From: Candidatus Avacidaminococcus intestinavium | GTDB lineage: Bacteria; Bacillota; Negativicutes; Acidaminococcales; Acidaminococcaceae | Direction of reading: 5' to 3' | NCBI GenBank assembly: GCA_018714505.1 | Contig: DVNI01000103.1 | Span: 1 to 49,941, forward strand | Length of the DNA stretch: 49,941 bases | Part shown: in pieces, positions 22,425 to 31,448 of the stretch | Layout of the letters: each line of letters begins with the position of its first letter | How positions within the stretch are numbered: the stretch's first letter is position 1 | Translations under genes and position numbers: made by a program | Notes under the pieces: generated by a model | What the model was told of the DNA's origin: nothing | Databases searched by the model: none | What the model saw: only the letters and a program-made list of their open reading frames with translations

Positions 22425-22886
22425 GTGAACAAAAAACAACCGGCTGATAGTTTAGTTTATATTAGCCAAGTAATGATGCCGCAGCAAGCGAATGTTGCTG
22501 GCAATATACATGGTGGGGAAATCATCAAGCTCATGGACTCTGCGGCTTATGCTTCTTCGCGGCGTTACGCCAAAGCAAATACTGTGACGGCTAGAATTGA
22601 CGAGGTTGAATTTCATTTACCAATTATGATTGGTGATTTAGTGACTTGCACAGCGCAAGTCGTCTATGTAGGAACTTCTTCCATGGAGATAGCGGTCAAG
22701 GTAGAGGTGGAGGACTTAGAAACGGAAGGCAAAAAACCTGCTTTATCGGCTTTTTTTACAATGGTGGCCATCGATAAAAAAGGTCGTCCTTTTCCTGTAC
22801 CAAGGCTCAATTTAGTAACAGCTGAAGATCAGCTGGCCTTTGAAGAAGGCGCTAAAAGATATGCTGCACACAAACAACGAAAGTAA
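22425..22886 (+). CDS. Acyl-CoA thioesterase, hotdog fold (YkhA/YciA type)
   Basis: Hydrolyses acyl-CoA thioesters. The 153-residue sequence has the family pattern MMPQQANVAGNIHGGEIIK (the ANVAGNIHGG catalytic/CoA region with Asn and Gly) and a second half IGDLVTCTAQVVYVGTSS. Start is GTG at 22425 with GAGAGGAG upstream. One of only a few plus-strand genes here. It lies between the two rpmE copies and ends at a shared bidirectional terminator. The natural substrate cannot be read from sequence. Confidence 0.9.
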   Translation: MNKKQPADSLVYISQVMMPQQANVAGNIHGGEIIKLMDSAAYASSRRYAKANTVTARIDEVEFHLPIMIGDLVTCTAQVVYVGTSSMEIAVKVEVEDLETEGKKPALSAFFTMVAIDKKGRPFPVPRLNLVTAEDQLAFEEGAKRYAAHKQRK

Positions 22887-22901
22887 AAACTATGCCTAAA
22901 T

Positions 22902-22941
22902 AAAAAAGACTTCACGCTTATTTTAGCGTGAAGTCTTTTTT
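22902..22941. terminator. Bidirectional terminator between thioesterase and rpmE copy 2
   Basis: Seventeen-base perfect arms (22902-22918 and 22925-22941) with A-run and T-run ends, so it can end both converging transcripts. Confidence 0.92.
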
Positions 22942-22958
22942 GTTTAGGATATCCTATT

Positions 22959-23165
22959 TTATTTCTCTTCAGTTTTATATCGTTTGTTAAATTTCTCAAT
23001 ACGTCCGCGCGCAGTCATGTTACGTTGTTGTCCGGTAAAAAACGGGTGACATTTAGCGCAAACATCAACACGCAATTCTGGTTTTATAGAACCAGACATG
23101 AATGTATTGCCGCAAGCACAAACTACTTTGCATTCGCTATATTTCGGATGAATTCCTTCTTTCAC
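22959..23165 (-). CDS. rpmE: 50S ribosomal protein L31, copy 2
   Basis: Second C+ L31, 68 residues, all four zinc cysteines kept ([19 protein letters not shown]). Start assigned to a GTG at 23165: this exactly matches copy 1, where GAGGTG is followed seven bases later by ATG; here GAGGTG is followed seven bases later by GTG. The longer open frame to an upstream ATG crosses its own promoter and is rejected. An extra Cys (SECK for SETK) lies near residue 11. Confidence 0.92.
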   Translation of the reverse strand: MKEGIHPKYSECKVVCACGNTFMSGSIKPELRVDVCAKCHPFFTGQQRNMTARGRIEKFNKRYKTEEK

Positions 23166-23228
23166 TGTCATACACCTCACTTTACCAAAAACTATATGCA
23201 ACATAATAGCTGAATATTCATGCCCATA

Positions 23229-23257
23229 ATTATAACACACTGCTTTAGCAGTTGCAA
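23229..23257 (-). promoter_or_regulatory. Predicted promoter of rpmE copy 2
   Basis: Minus strand: TTGCAA (23257-23252), 17-base spacer, TATAAT (23234-23229). It parallels the promoter of copy 1, suggesting that the duplication included the promoter. Confidence 0.65.
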
Positions 23258-23299
23258 ACACATCTCATAATCTGCTGTTTTAAGTTATAACTTCGCCAT

Positions 23300-26176
23300 T
23301 TATTCACGGTTCTTTTGCTCTACTAATAATTGTTTATAGCTCTCTACTAAGATAGGCTTAGAGTAGTAATAACCCTGTGCCAAATCACAGCCGATTGCTT
23401 GCAAAAAACGAATCTGCTTTTCTGTTTCTACTCCTTCGGCGACTACTACCATACCTAATCGATGGGCCATTAAAACAATAGCTTCTACGATATGTATCCC
23501 TTTTTCTTCACGTAGCTTATCTAAAAAGAACATTCGATCTAGTTTCAAGGTGTTAAAAGGCATCGTATGTAAGACGTTAAGCGAAGAGTAACCACTACCA
23601 AAATCATCGATAGCCAGTCGCATCCCTGTTTTAGCTAACTTATGCAAGATTTCTACATAATCTTCTGCGTTCAAGGGAATCTCTTCCGTTAATTCTAGTT
23701 CTAATAAATAGGGTGGAATCGCATACTTTTTTAATAGCACTTCATAATCTTCAACAAGATTACTACTAAAAAGATGTAATCTTGATAAATTAACTGATAC
23801 GGGTAATACTTGAATACCTTCGTCTAACCAGGCTCTTAGTTGGCGGCAAACCTCTTCAAATACATACATATCGAGTTTTATTATAAAGCCGTTACGTTCA
23901 AAAATACCAATGAATTCACTTGGTGCACGTACTTTATCTCCATCTTTCCACCTAACTAAGGCTTCTGCACCACTAATATTTCCTGACTTAAGCGCATACT
24001 GCGGTTGATATACAACAAAAAACTCTTTTTTCTGTAAAGCACTCTCCATCTTAGCTTCGATCTCGGCCGCTTGTAATAATGCTTCTTGATAAATTTTTTT
24101 ATAAAAAGCAATGGGTTTCTTTTCTTCTTTGGCTTTCATCCGCGATAAATCTGCTAAATCCATCATGCGTTCTATATCTAATTTTTCTTGAGTGGGGCGA
24201 TAAATACCAAAAACTAAAGATAATTTACAGAAAAATCTTTCGCGCTCGCACATTAATTCTAACTCAGTCTGTATCGTTTTCAGGCGTTCAATCAAAATAT
24301 CATCATCAGCATCATATAATAAACAGGCAAAATAGTCGTTGCCCCCATGAGCTAATAATTCTTTTTGTCCAAGCGCTTTATGTAATTCAGCGCACATTTT
24401 TTGCAATAATCTACGGATACCATTGTGACCAAATAAGGCAATAATACCATGAAAATTATTAATATCAAACATGACTACAACATATTTATCATTTTTTATT
24501 AATCGTTCTGCATCGAGCACAAATTTATCAAAATTGGCTTCTCCAGTTATTTTATCGTAAAACGCAATATACTCTAATTCGCGTTCTTTTTTTCGTTCCA
24601 TCATTAAGTAATACAGAGCAAACAACAAAAGGACAGTAAACACTAACACGATAATTTCGTAAATATAGCTACTTAAGACAAAACCAAAGTTTAGTGCATG
24701 CGGCGTTTTGGCAATCGTATTTGCTAAGATTTTATCACGTTCTTCAACGCTTATACTAGCTAAGGCTTTATTAATGATCCGCAACAACATCGGATCGTCT
24801 TGCGCAATCGCAAAACTAAAAGATAATCCTTGGTTATCAACAGGAATAATATGTTTGCGATTATCACGTGTCTCTAACAGTAGTCGCTGTAAGACATAGG
24901 TATTATCGACAAAAAAATCTACTTCTTTTTTCTCAATAGCGGCTAAAGCCGCTTCGGCCGTTTCATAGTGCTTAATTACCGAGTAGGGATATTTTTTGCG
25001 AATACGGTTTTCAGTACCAATTCGATTATAGACCGTCGCTACCGTAAAATAATTATTAGGCATTTTACCTGGCTCTGTTAAAAAAGCTAAGGGCAACTTT
25101 GCATAACTATCACTGCTTACCACATCATACAACACTTTTCTTGTATTCTCTTGCTCAACAGCTGCTAGCATCTCTGCTTTATCTGCTTGGATAGCTTTGT
25201 AATATTCTTCATTCTTAACCTTAACAAATTCAAACCGTAGTCCAGTTGCTGTACTAACTTGATCGAGCATATCAACAGCAATTCCTTGCACTGAACCAGT
25301 GGTCTTATCAGCAAAAGCCAATATATTCTTCACATCATGATACGCCACTCGAATAACAGGGTGGTCGTGAATGTAATTAGTTTCTTCACGAGAAAATAAG
25401 ATATCACGTGCTGCTACTTCACTATAATATTTATCTTGTAAACTTCTGTTATACAAAGGATTTTCCGCTAACACCTTACTATACGCAACATCAATTTCAT
25501 CTAATAAATGTTCATTTTGCTTTGGCGCGACAAAAAAAGTTAAAATAGGCTGCAACCGTGCAACTATTCTGTTTTGTCTTAAATCATGTCTACTACTCAA
25601 TAAAACGCCATCAATATAGCCAACTTGCAAGTCTTGCAGCATCGCATTAACTGTATCATATTCTTTATAGTTAGTTTTAAAACCATAGCGTAAGCTATAG
25701 TTTCGCATGTATTGCGGCAAAATACTATTTTTAACATAACCAAGATCCATATCATTAAATTGCGAAAAATCTTCATAATATAAATCTTGATACTCTGGAT
25801 TGACCGCCATTACGCCATTAATCGTGCTGAAAGCATAAGTTGAAAAAACATAATCTGTTTTTTTAACTGCTTCTTTTGGTATGCTAGCAACAATATCGAC
25901 TTTGCCAGTAGCTAGGTTCTCCATACATTCAGCGATTGTACCATAGATAAATTCATATTCTTGACCATTATAACGACTGATATCTTGTAAAAGCTCATAA
26001 CTGTAACCAGAAATGCCATTACCATCAGCAGTAAAGGCATAATCTTCAATCCGATAATAACCAACTTTAACAGGAGCGGCTGCTACGGGTAATGTAAAAA
26101 CAAAAAACAGGCACAAAGAAAGTGTAAGAATCAATAAATTTACTTTCTCGTGTCTGTTCATTTTCTTCAGCAACAT
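23300..26176 (-). CDS. Membrane sensor c-di-GMP phosphodiesterase (two SBP_bac_3, degenerate GGDEF, EAL)
   Basis: About 958 residues: signal peptide or first membrane helix (about 12-34), two tandem periplasmic amino-acid-binding-like domains (about 35-255 and 265-490), a membrane helix (about 500-525), a GGDEF-like domain (about 540-660) and a C-terminal EAL domain (about 690-945). The GGDEF signature is degenerate (AHGGNDYFACLL), so diguanylate cyclase activity is unlikely. The EAL domain keeps EALVRW, VNLSRL, ELTEE, DDFGSGYSS, LKLDR, VVAEGVE and AQGYYYSKP, so c-di-GMP hydrolysis is likely. The start is uncertain; the ATG at 26176 is preferred over an upstream TTG. It likely couples a periplasmic ligand to biofilm or adhesion control. 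Confidence 0.93.
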   Translation of the reverse strand: MLLKKMNRHEKVNLLILTLSLCLFFVFTLPVAAAPVKVGYYRIEDYAFTADGNGISGYSYELLQDISRYNGQEYEFIYGTIAECMENLATGKVDIVASIPKEAVKKTDYVFSTYAFSTINGVMAVNPEYQDLYYEDFSQFNDMDLGYVKNSILPQYMRNYSLRYGFKTNYKEYDTVNAMLQDLQVGYIDGVLLSSRHDLRQNRIVARLQPILTFFVAPKQNEHLLDEIDVAYSKVLAENPLYNRSLQDKYYSEVAARDILFSREETNYIHDHPVIRVAYHDVKNILAFADKTTGSVQGIAVDMLDQVSTATGLRFEFVKVKNEEYYKAIQADKAEMLAAVEQENTRKVLYDVVSSDSYAKLPLAFLTEPGKMPNNYFTVATVYNRIGTENRIRKKYPYSVIKHYETAEAALAAIEKKEVDFFVDNTYVLQRLLLETRDNRKHIIPVDNQGLSFSFAIAQDDPMLLRIINKALASISVEERDKILANTIAKTPHALNFGFVLSSYIYEIIVLVFTVLLLFALYYLMMERKKERELEYIAFYDKITGEANFDKFVLDAERLIKNDKYVVVMFDINNFHGIIALFGHNGIRRLLQKMCAELHKALGQKELLAHGGNDYFACLLYDADDDILIERLKTIQTELELMCERERFFCKLSLVFGIYRPTQEKLDIERMMDLADLSRMKAKEEKKPIAFYKKIYQEALLQAAEIEAKMESALQKKEFFVVYQPQYALKSGNISGAEALVRWKDGDKVRAPSEFIGIFERNGFIIKLDMYVFEEVCRQLRAWLDEGIQVLPVSVNLSRLHLFSSNLVEDYEVLLKKYAIPPYLLELELTEEIPLNAEDYVEILHKLAKTGMRLAIDDFGSGYSSLNVLHTMPFNTLKLDRMFFLDKLREEKGIHIVEAIVLMAHRLGMVVVAEGVETEKQIRFLQAIGCDLAQGYYYSKPILVESYKQLLVEQKNRE

Positions 26177-26235
26177 ATTACACACCAACCTAGATATTGA
26201 TACATATTGCTATTTTTTGTACTCTTTTCATCTAT

Positions 26236-26263
26236 ATTCTATCATAATAATAAGGATTGGCAA
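26236..26263 (-). promoter_or_regulatory. Predicted promoter of the EAL gene
   Basis: Minus strand: TTGCCA (26263-26258), 16-base spacer, TAGAAT (26241-26236). Confidence 0.5.
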
Positions 26264-26270
26264 ATAGCTA

Positions 26271-26840
26271 TTATCTATTTTTCTTATTATATTCTTGCAT
26301 CACTGCTTCTATGCCTTGCTCTAGCCAACACTCCACAGCATCAGCGGTCTTTGTAAGAGCTTCTTCAATCAAGTCTTTTTCATCAGCATAAAACCCTTGT
26401 AGAACATGTTTAATAACATTTTCATGATTACCTGTTGGATGACCAATACCAACTTTAAAGCGCGTAAACTCTCCGCTGGCGAGTTGTTCTTGAATCGATT
26501 TAATACCATTATGACCGCCGGCTGATCCTTTTCGTCTAATTCTTATTTGCCCGCAAGGTAAATCTAAATCATCTTGAATTATCGCAATGTCCTCTAAAGC
26601 AATATGATAAAAATTAACAAAATCACGCACTGCAAAGCCACTTAAATTCATATACGTAGTTGGTTTAATCAAAAATATTTTTTCTGACGTGCGTCGCTCA
26701 AGATATAGAGCATTATCCCCTTCTTTCCAGTTGGATAAGTCCCAGCGTTTTGCTAACACATCAGCAACCATAAAGCCGATATTATGTCTAGTATTTTCAT
26801 ACTTTGTGCCAATATTTCCTAAACCTACAATCAATTTCAT
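26271..26840 (-). CDS. pth: Peptidyl-tRNA hydrolase
   Basis: Recycles peptidyl-tRNA released prematurely from ribosomes. The 189-residue protein has the signature LIVGLGNIGTKYENTRHNIG (catalytic His in TRHNIGF), KPTTYMNLSG, DDLDLPCGQIRIR and GSAGGHNGIKSI. Length is normal. It starts two bases after the deacetylase stop. In B. subtilis pth (spoVC) also lies downstream of prs. Confidence 0.96.
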   Translation of the reverse strand: MKLIVGLGNIGTKYENTRHNIGFMVADVLAKRWDLSNWKEGDNALYLERRTSEKIFLIKPTTYMNLSGFAVRDFVNFYHIALEDIAIIQDDLDLPCGQIRIRRKGSAGGHNGIKSIQEQLASGEFTRFKVGIGHPTGNHENVIKHVLQGFYADEKDLIEEALTKTADAVECWLEQGIEAVMQEYNKKNR

Positions 26841-26842
26841 AA

Positions 26843-27640
26843 TTAATCCTTTCCGGAATACAATAGTTCCTCTACCGTAACAAATTCATAGCCTTCACCA
26901 CGCAAAATATCAATAGCTTTTCCTGTTGCAGCCACGGTCTGTGCTCTGCTAGATTGATTGTAAGGACTATCACCATCATGTAGTAGTACAATCGCACCTG
27001 GACGCGCAGCTTTTACAATCTTATTTACTAAATTTTCTATTCCTGGATTTGTCCAATCACGTGGTAATACATTCCAATTCACCACTGTAAGTCCAAGTGT
27101 CGCTGCTTCTTTGAGCACCGCAAAATCTTTAAAGCCATGCGGTGGCCGAAAGAGTACTGGTCTTTTACCTGTTAGTGCTTCAATTGTTGCGCAGCTCTGC
27201 ATTAGGTCCATACGCATCTTCGCTCTACTCAATCTCAAAAAATCTCGATGTTGCCAAGCATGAATGCCAATTTGGTGTCCGCCTTGTGCAACTGCTTTGA
27301 CTAACTGCGGGTTTTTCACTGCATTTTCACCGACCATAAAAAAGGTTACTCGCACGTTTTTTTGTTGGAGCACTGCTAAAAGATCTTTAGTATAAGGTTC
27401 ATATGGTCCGTCGTCAAAGGTCAATGCAATTTTTTTGGTCGTAGCCACGCCGTTAATACTAACTGGTCCATAAAATTGCGTCCAAGGTAAAACTGCAGCT
27501 ACTAAAAAGAAAGCACCACTCCCCCAACAAAGTAAAGCGCCTAGCAACGCTGATTTTTTGTTTATTCGCTTAGTATAACCAAGAAAAAGTAACACCAAAC
27601 ATAGTACTGTCAGCGGAGCTAGTATTTCAATTAAGCGCAT
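26843..27640 (-). CDS. Polysaccharide deacetylase (NodB domain), membrane-anchored
   Basis: A CE4 metal-dependent deacetylase acting on GlcNAc-containing polymers outside the membrane. Two N-terminal hydrophobic segments (about 8-23 and 30-52) anchor it. Catalytic motifs: TFDDGPYEPYT (metal Asp pair), GIHAWQHRDFLRLS (His-x3-His), RPPHG, and the closing LLHDGDSP. The 265-residue length is typical. Substrate (peptidoglycan or an exopolysaccharide) is not evident. Confidence 0.9.
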   Translation of the reverse strand: MRLIEILAPLTVLCLVLLFLGYTKRINKKSALLGALLCWGSGAFFLVAAVLPWTQFYGPVSINGVATTKKIALTFDDGPYEPYTKDLLAVLQQKNVRVTFFMVGENAVKNPQLVKAVAQGGHQIGIHAWQHRDFLRLSRAKMRMDLMQSCATIEALTGKRPVLFRPPHGFKDFAVLKEAATLGLTVVNWNVLPRDWTNPGIENLVNKIVKAARPGAIVLLHDGDSPYNQSSRAQTVAATGKAIDILRGEGYEFVTVEELLYSGKD

Positions 27641-27670
27641 AACAGTTTCCTCTTTTCCGATATGTTAAAA

Positions 27671-27716
27671 TGGGGCTTTTTCAGAATAGATTCTTATCTA
27701 CTTTGAAATAGCCCCA
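27671..27716 (-). terminator. Terminator after prs
   Basis: TGGGGCT-ATTTCA pairs with TGAAA-AGCCCCA across a loop that can itself fold (TAGATAAGAATCTA); followed on the minus strand by TTTTAAC. It separates prs from the deacetylase-pth unit. Confidence 0.7.
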
Positions 27717-27771
27717 ATCTTGTTCATCTACTTTTGCAAGTCTAACATAATCAAGCAAGCCTTCGCTGCTT

Positions 27772-28728
27772 TTAATCTTCAAATAATTGGCTGACTGACA
27801 ATTCATTAAAAATACGTAAAATTGTTTCTGCCAAAATCGGTGCTACAGACAAGACTTTGATTTTCGGATGTTGCTTTTCTGCTGGTAACGGAATGGTATT
27901 AGTTACAATCAATTCTTTAATATCAGAATTAGCAATTCTTTCTAATGCGGGATCCGTTAAAACAGGATGTGTACAACAAGCATAGACTTCTTTTGCGCCA
28001 AACTTTTTCAAAGCTTTTGCGCCTTCCGTCAACGAACCTGCTGTATCAACCATATCATCCACCATAATAGCTGTCTTATCTTTTACACAACCAATTAAAT
28101 GCATAACTTCTGCAACGCCTGGTTCTGGGCGTCTTTTATCAATAATAGCAATACTACAATTCAACTTGTCAGCAATTAATCTAGCTCTGCTAACACCACC
28201 CAAATCTGGAGAAACAACAACTGGATTCTCTAGTTGTTTCCCTTTGATATACTCAGCTAGGATTGGCCCACCAGGCATATGATCAACGGGAATATTAAAA
28301 AATCCTTGAATTTGTGCAGCATGCAAATCGATAGTAACCAAACGAGTAATACCTGCTGTTGCTAGCAAATCTGCCATCAACTTTGCGGTAATAGGTTCAC
28401 GACCACGAGCTTTGCGATCTTGACGCGCGTAACCATAGTAAGGCACAACAGCTGTAATATGCTTAGCCGAAGCACGTTTAAAAGCATCCACCATAATTAA
28501 CAATTCCATGATGTTGTCATTTACTATAGGTCCGCAAGTCGGCTGAACAACAAAAATGTCTTTACCCCGTACACTTTCATTAATCATTACTTGTACTTCA
28601 CCATTGTTAAAACGATTAATTGCTGCATCACCAACACTGGTGCCCAAATATGCGGCAATCTCATGGGCTAGTTCAGGGTTAGCATTCCCCGAAAAAATCC
28701 TTAACGCTTTAGCGCTGTCAACCAACAT
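27772..28728 (-). CDS. prs: Ribose-phosphate pyrophosphokinase (PRPP synthetase)
   Basis: Makes PRPP from ribose 5-phosphate and ATP; this feeds upp and the PRPP-sensing PurR in the same window. The 318-residue protein has ATP-binding YYGYARQDRKARGREP, the flexible-loop region DLHAAQIQGFF, and the PRPP loop IMVDDMVDTAGSL. The ribosome site GGAGG is nine bases before the ATG, and there is a promoter between glmU and prs. Confidence 0.97.
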   Translation of the reverse strand: MLVDSAKALRIFSGNANPELAHEIAAYLGTSVGDAAINRFNNGEVQVMINESVRGKDIFVVQPTCGPIVNDNIMELLIMVDAFKRASAKHITAVVPYYGYARQDRKARGREPITAKLMADLLATAGITRLVTIDLHAAQIQGFFNIPVDHMPGGPILAEYIKGKQLENPVVVSPDLGGVSRARLIADKLNCSIAIIDKRRPEPGVAEVMHLIGCVKDKTAIMVDDMVDTAGSLTEGAKALKKFGAKEVYACCTHPVLTDPALERIANSDIKELIVTNTIPLPAEKQHPKIKVLSVAPILAETILRIFNELSVSQLFED

Positions 28729-28778
28729 TACGCAAAACCTCCAATAGTTTTTAAATCTAACTTGCCGATTTCTATAAT

Positions 28779-28807
28779 AGTATACAACGCAAGTACATTA
28801 CTCGCAA
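28779..28807 (-). promoter_or_regulatory. Predicted promoter of prs
   Basis: Minus strand: TTGCGA (28807-28802), 17-base spacer, TATACT (28784-28779), in the 89-base glmU-prs gap. Confidence 0.6.
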
Positions 28808-28817
28808 GTCGGATTTT

Positions 28818-30188
28818 TCATCTTTTTCTGTATTTCTCCGCCCAATCTTTAATGTTGGTTTGTTTAGCTCTAGCAACTGCTAAATCATTTTCTTCTACTT
28901 CTTTAGTAATTGTTGAACCTGCTCCAACATAAGCGCCTTTACCAATCGTCACTGGTGCCAAAAGATTACTGTTGCAACCAATAAAAGCATCATCGGCAAT
29001 GACCGTGCGGTGTTTTTGCTTACCATCATAGTTAACCGTAATGCAACCACAGCCAATATTAACTCGTTCTCCGATATCGCTATCTCCGATATACGAAAGA
29101 TGCGGTAACTTACTGCCTGCCCCAATCTCAGAGTTTTTCACTTCCACAAAGTTGCCAACTTTAACAGCTGCCCCAATCTTAGTCTGCGGTCTTAAATGGA
29201 CATATGGCCCCACAGTTGCACCTTCGCCAATGCTACACTCATGTCCATAGGTAAACTGCAAATTAGTTGCTGCCCCGACCTGCACGTCAGTTAAACGTAC
29301 ATTAGGTCCCACTTGACAGTCCTTGCCGATTACTGTTGTACCTTCAAGCCAAGTAAAAGGATAAATAACCGTATCTTGCCCAACCACAACACTTTTGTCA
29401 ATAAAAGTACTAGCGGGGTCCATAATCGTGACGCCATTTTCCATTAATTGATCTAAGGTGCGACGACGCATAATACCTTCAGCTTCCGCGAGTTGCTTAC
29501 GCGAATTAATCCCCATAATCATTTCAAAATCTGCCGTCTTGACGCCACCAACGGTTTTACCAAGCTCAATTAGTTTCACTAAAACATCAGTCAGGTAATA
29601 CTCACCTTGCGCATTATTACAACTTAATTTGCTCAATGCTTCAAAGAGGAGTGGTGATTCTAAGCAATAAATACCTGTATTGATTTCACAAATCGCTTTT
29701 TGCTCCATCGTAGCATCTTTTTCTTCTACTATGCCTAAAACATGCTGCTCACTATCTCTTAAAATCCGGCCATAGCCAGATGGGTTTTCCACAACAGCAG
29801 TCAAAACACTCGCCGCCACAGCCGACGCACGATGTGCCTCATAAAACTTACGTAATTCTTCGGCTTCTAGAAGTGGTGTATCACCACAAATTACCATAAC
29901 TGTACCATGAAAATCTTTCAGTAATGGTTCCGTTTGCAAAACGGCATGCCCTGTTCCTAATTGCTCCGTTTGCACGGCGCTCTCAGCTTGATCGCCCAAA
30001 AACTCAACTACTTGCTCTGCGCCATAACCCACAACTACAATGTTTCGGCTTGCGCCCGCTTGCTTTGCAACCTGCAAAACATGACTGAGCATTGGCGCAC
30101 CACCAATTTTATGTAAAACTTTTGGCAAACGCGACTTCATGCGTGTACCTTTACCTGCCGCTAAGATAACTGAGACCATTTTTGACAT
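28818..30188 (-). CDS. glmU: Bifunctional GlmU: GlcN-1-P acetyltransferase / UDP-GlcNAc pyrophosphorylase
   Basis: Makes UDP-GlcNAc, the substrate of MurA and WecB/WecA elsewhere in this window. The N-terminal pyrophosphorylase domain has LAAGKGTRMKSRLPKVLH and VICGDTPLL; the C-terminal left-handed beta helix with hexad repeats starts around residue 250 and includes GNFVEVKNSEIG, LSYIGDSDIG and CGCITVNYDGKQKHRT. The 456-residue length is normal. Confidence 0.97.
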   Translation of the reverse strand: MSKMVSVILAAGKGTRMKSRLPKVLHKIGGAPMLSHVLQVAKQAGASRNIVVVGYGAEQVVEFLGDQAESAVQTEQLGTGHAVLQTEPLLKDFHGTVMVICGDTPLLEAEELRKFYEAHRASAVAASVLTAVVENPSGYGRILRDSEQHVLGIVEEKDATMEQKAICEINTGIYCLESPLLFEALSKLSCNNAQGEYYLTDVLVKLIELGKTVGGVKTADFEMIMGINSRKQLAEAEGIMRRRTLDQLMENGVTIMDPASTFIDKSVVVGQDTVIYPFTWLEGTTVIGKDCQVGPNVRLTDVQVGAATNLQFTYGHECSIGEGATVGPYVHLRPQTKIGAAVKVGNFVEVKNSEIGAGSKLPHLSYIGDSDIGERVNIGCGCITVNYDGKQKHRTVIADDAFIGCNSNLLAPVTIGKGAYVGAGSTITKEVEENDLAVARAKQTNIKDWAEKYRKR

Positions 30189-30215
30189 ACTACATTCTCC
30201 TTAGTATTAACCCAT

Positions 30216-31430
30216 TTAAATAAAATCAACATGATAGCCAGCACGTCTTAAAGCCAGAATAAGCCCTTCACCGTGCTCATGATTACTAATTTCCAAGTCC
30301 ATTTCCACAAGGGTCTGTCCAATAGCTAAATCTTTTCCCGTCCGCTCATGCGAAATGTAAATGATATTAGCTCGATATTCTTTGATATAAGAAATAAATT
30401 TTAATAATTCACCAGGACGATCGAGTAAACTAGTGACGATTTTCATCCGTCTGCCCGATTTAACTAAACCATTTTCAATAATTCGAGAAATCATATTAAC
30501 ATCAATATTACCTCCCGAAAGCACAGCCGCCGTTTTTTGTCCTAACGTTAAACTGCCATGCATAATGCCAGCTAGAGCAGTTGCGCCAGCCCCTTCAGCA
30601 ATTAGTTTTGCTCTTTCCATCAGCAAAAGTACTGTAGCAGCAATATCATCATCAGTCACCACTACAATATCATCAACATATTTTTCGATTAAATCAAATG
30701 TTACTTTACCTGGTTTCTTAACAGCAATACCATCGGCAATCGTATTAACTTCCGGCGTCGCCACCCATTTATGGGCATGAGTTGATAAGTACATCGCCGA
30801 GGCACCTGCTGCTTGTACGCCATAAACTTTAATACGAGGATTAGTTTCTTTAATCGCAACAGCCATTCCAGCTAATAGGCCGCCACCACCCACGGGTACT
30901 ACCACCGTGTCTAAATCTGGTTGTTGCGCCAATAGTTCTAAACCAATCGTACCTTGACCAGCAATTACATCCGGCTGATCATACGCATGCACAAAGGTCG
31001 CTCCTGTCTTAGCTTGCAAAGCTAATGCGGCCGCTTGCGCTGCATCATAATCAGCTCCAGCCAATACCACTTCTGCACCATAGCCTTTAGTTGCTTCTAT
31101 TTTTGCTAGTGGTGCCGCCTCTGGCATCACAATCGTTGCTTTAATCCCTAGTTCAGACGCCGCCCTAGCTACGCCTTGTGCGTGATTACCAGCCGATGCG
31201 GTAATTACTCCACAAGCTTTCTTCTCTGCAGGCAAGTTTTGAATACAATTTGCTGCCCCACGAACTTTAAAAGAACCTGTACGCTGCAAATTTTCTAGTT
31301 TTAGGAACAACTCCGTTCCTGCCATTTTACTGAAGGTATGATTCCTTTCAAGTGGTGTACAATAGACAACCTGCGCTAATTTTTGCGCAGCCGCTTTGAC
31401 ATCTTGTAAGGTTACGGATGGTTTTACCAA
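30216..31430 (-). CDS. ilvA: Threonine ammonia-lyase (threonine dehydratase)
   Basis: PLP enzyme converting threonine to 2-oxobutanoate and ammonia. The PLP lysine lies in RTGSFKVRGAANC (about residue 60); the glycine-rich phosphate loop is VVPVGGGGLLAG; a C-terminal ACT-like regulatory region covers about residues 325-404 (VTSLLDRPGELLKFI). The 404-residue, single-ACT form is common to both biosynthetic and catabolic types, so ilvA versus tdcB is open. It is inserted, relative to B. subtilis, between purR and glmU. Confidence 0.92.
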   Translation of the reverse strand: MVKPSVTLQDVKAAAQKLAQVVYCTPLERNHTFSKMAGTELFLKLENLQRTGSFKVRGAANCIQNLPAEKKACGVITASAGNHAQGVARAASELGIKATIVMPEAAPLAKIEATKGYGAEVVLAGADYDAAQAAALALQAKTGATFVHAYDQPDVIAGQGTIGLELLAQQPDLDTVVVPVGGGGLLAGMAVAIKETNPRIKVYGVQAAGASAMYLSTHAHKWVATPEVNTIADGIAVKKPGKVTFDLIEKYVDDIVVVTDDDIAATVLLLMERAKLIAEGAGATALAGIMHGSLTLGQKTAAVLSGGNIDVNMISRIIENGLVKSGRRMKIVTSLLDRPGELLKFISYIKEYRANIIYISHERTGKDLAIGQTLVEMDLEISNHEHGEGLILALRRAGYHVDFI

Positions 31431-31448
31431 TTTGCTCCCGTCCTTTCC

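Noticed and set aside
22959-23261. 100-residue version of L31 copy 2
   Set aside because: The extension crosses its own promoter (23229-23257); the GTG at 23165 matches copy 1 in spacing and length.
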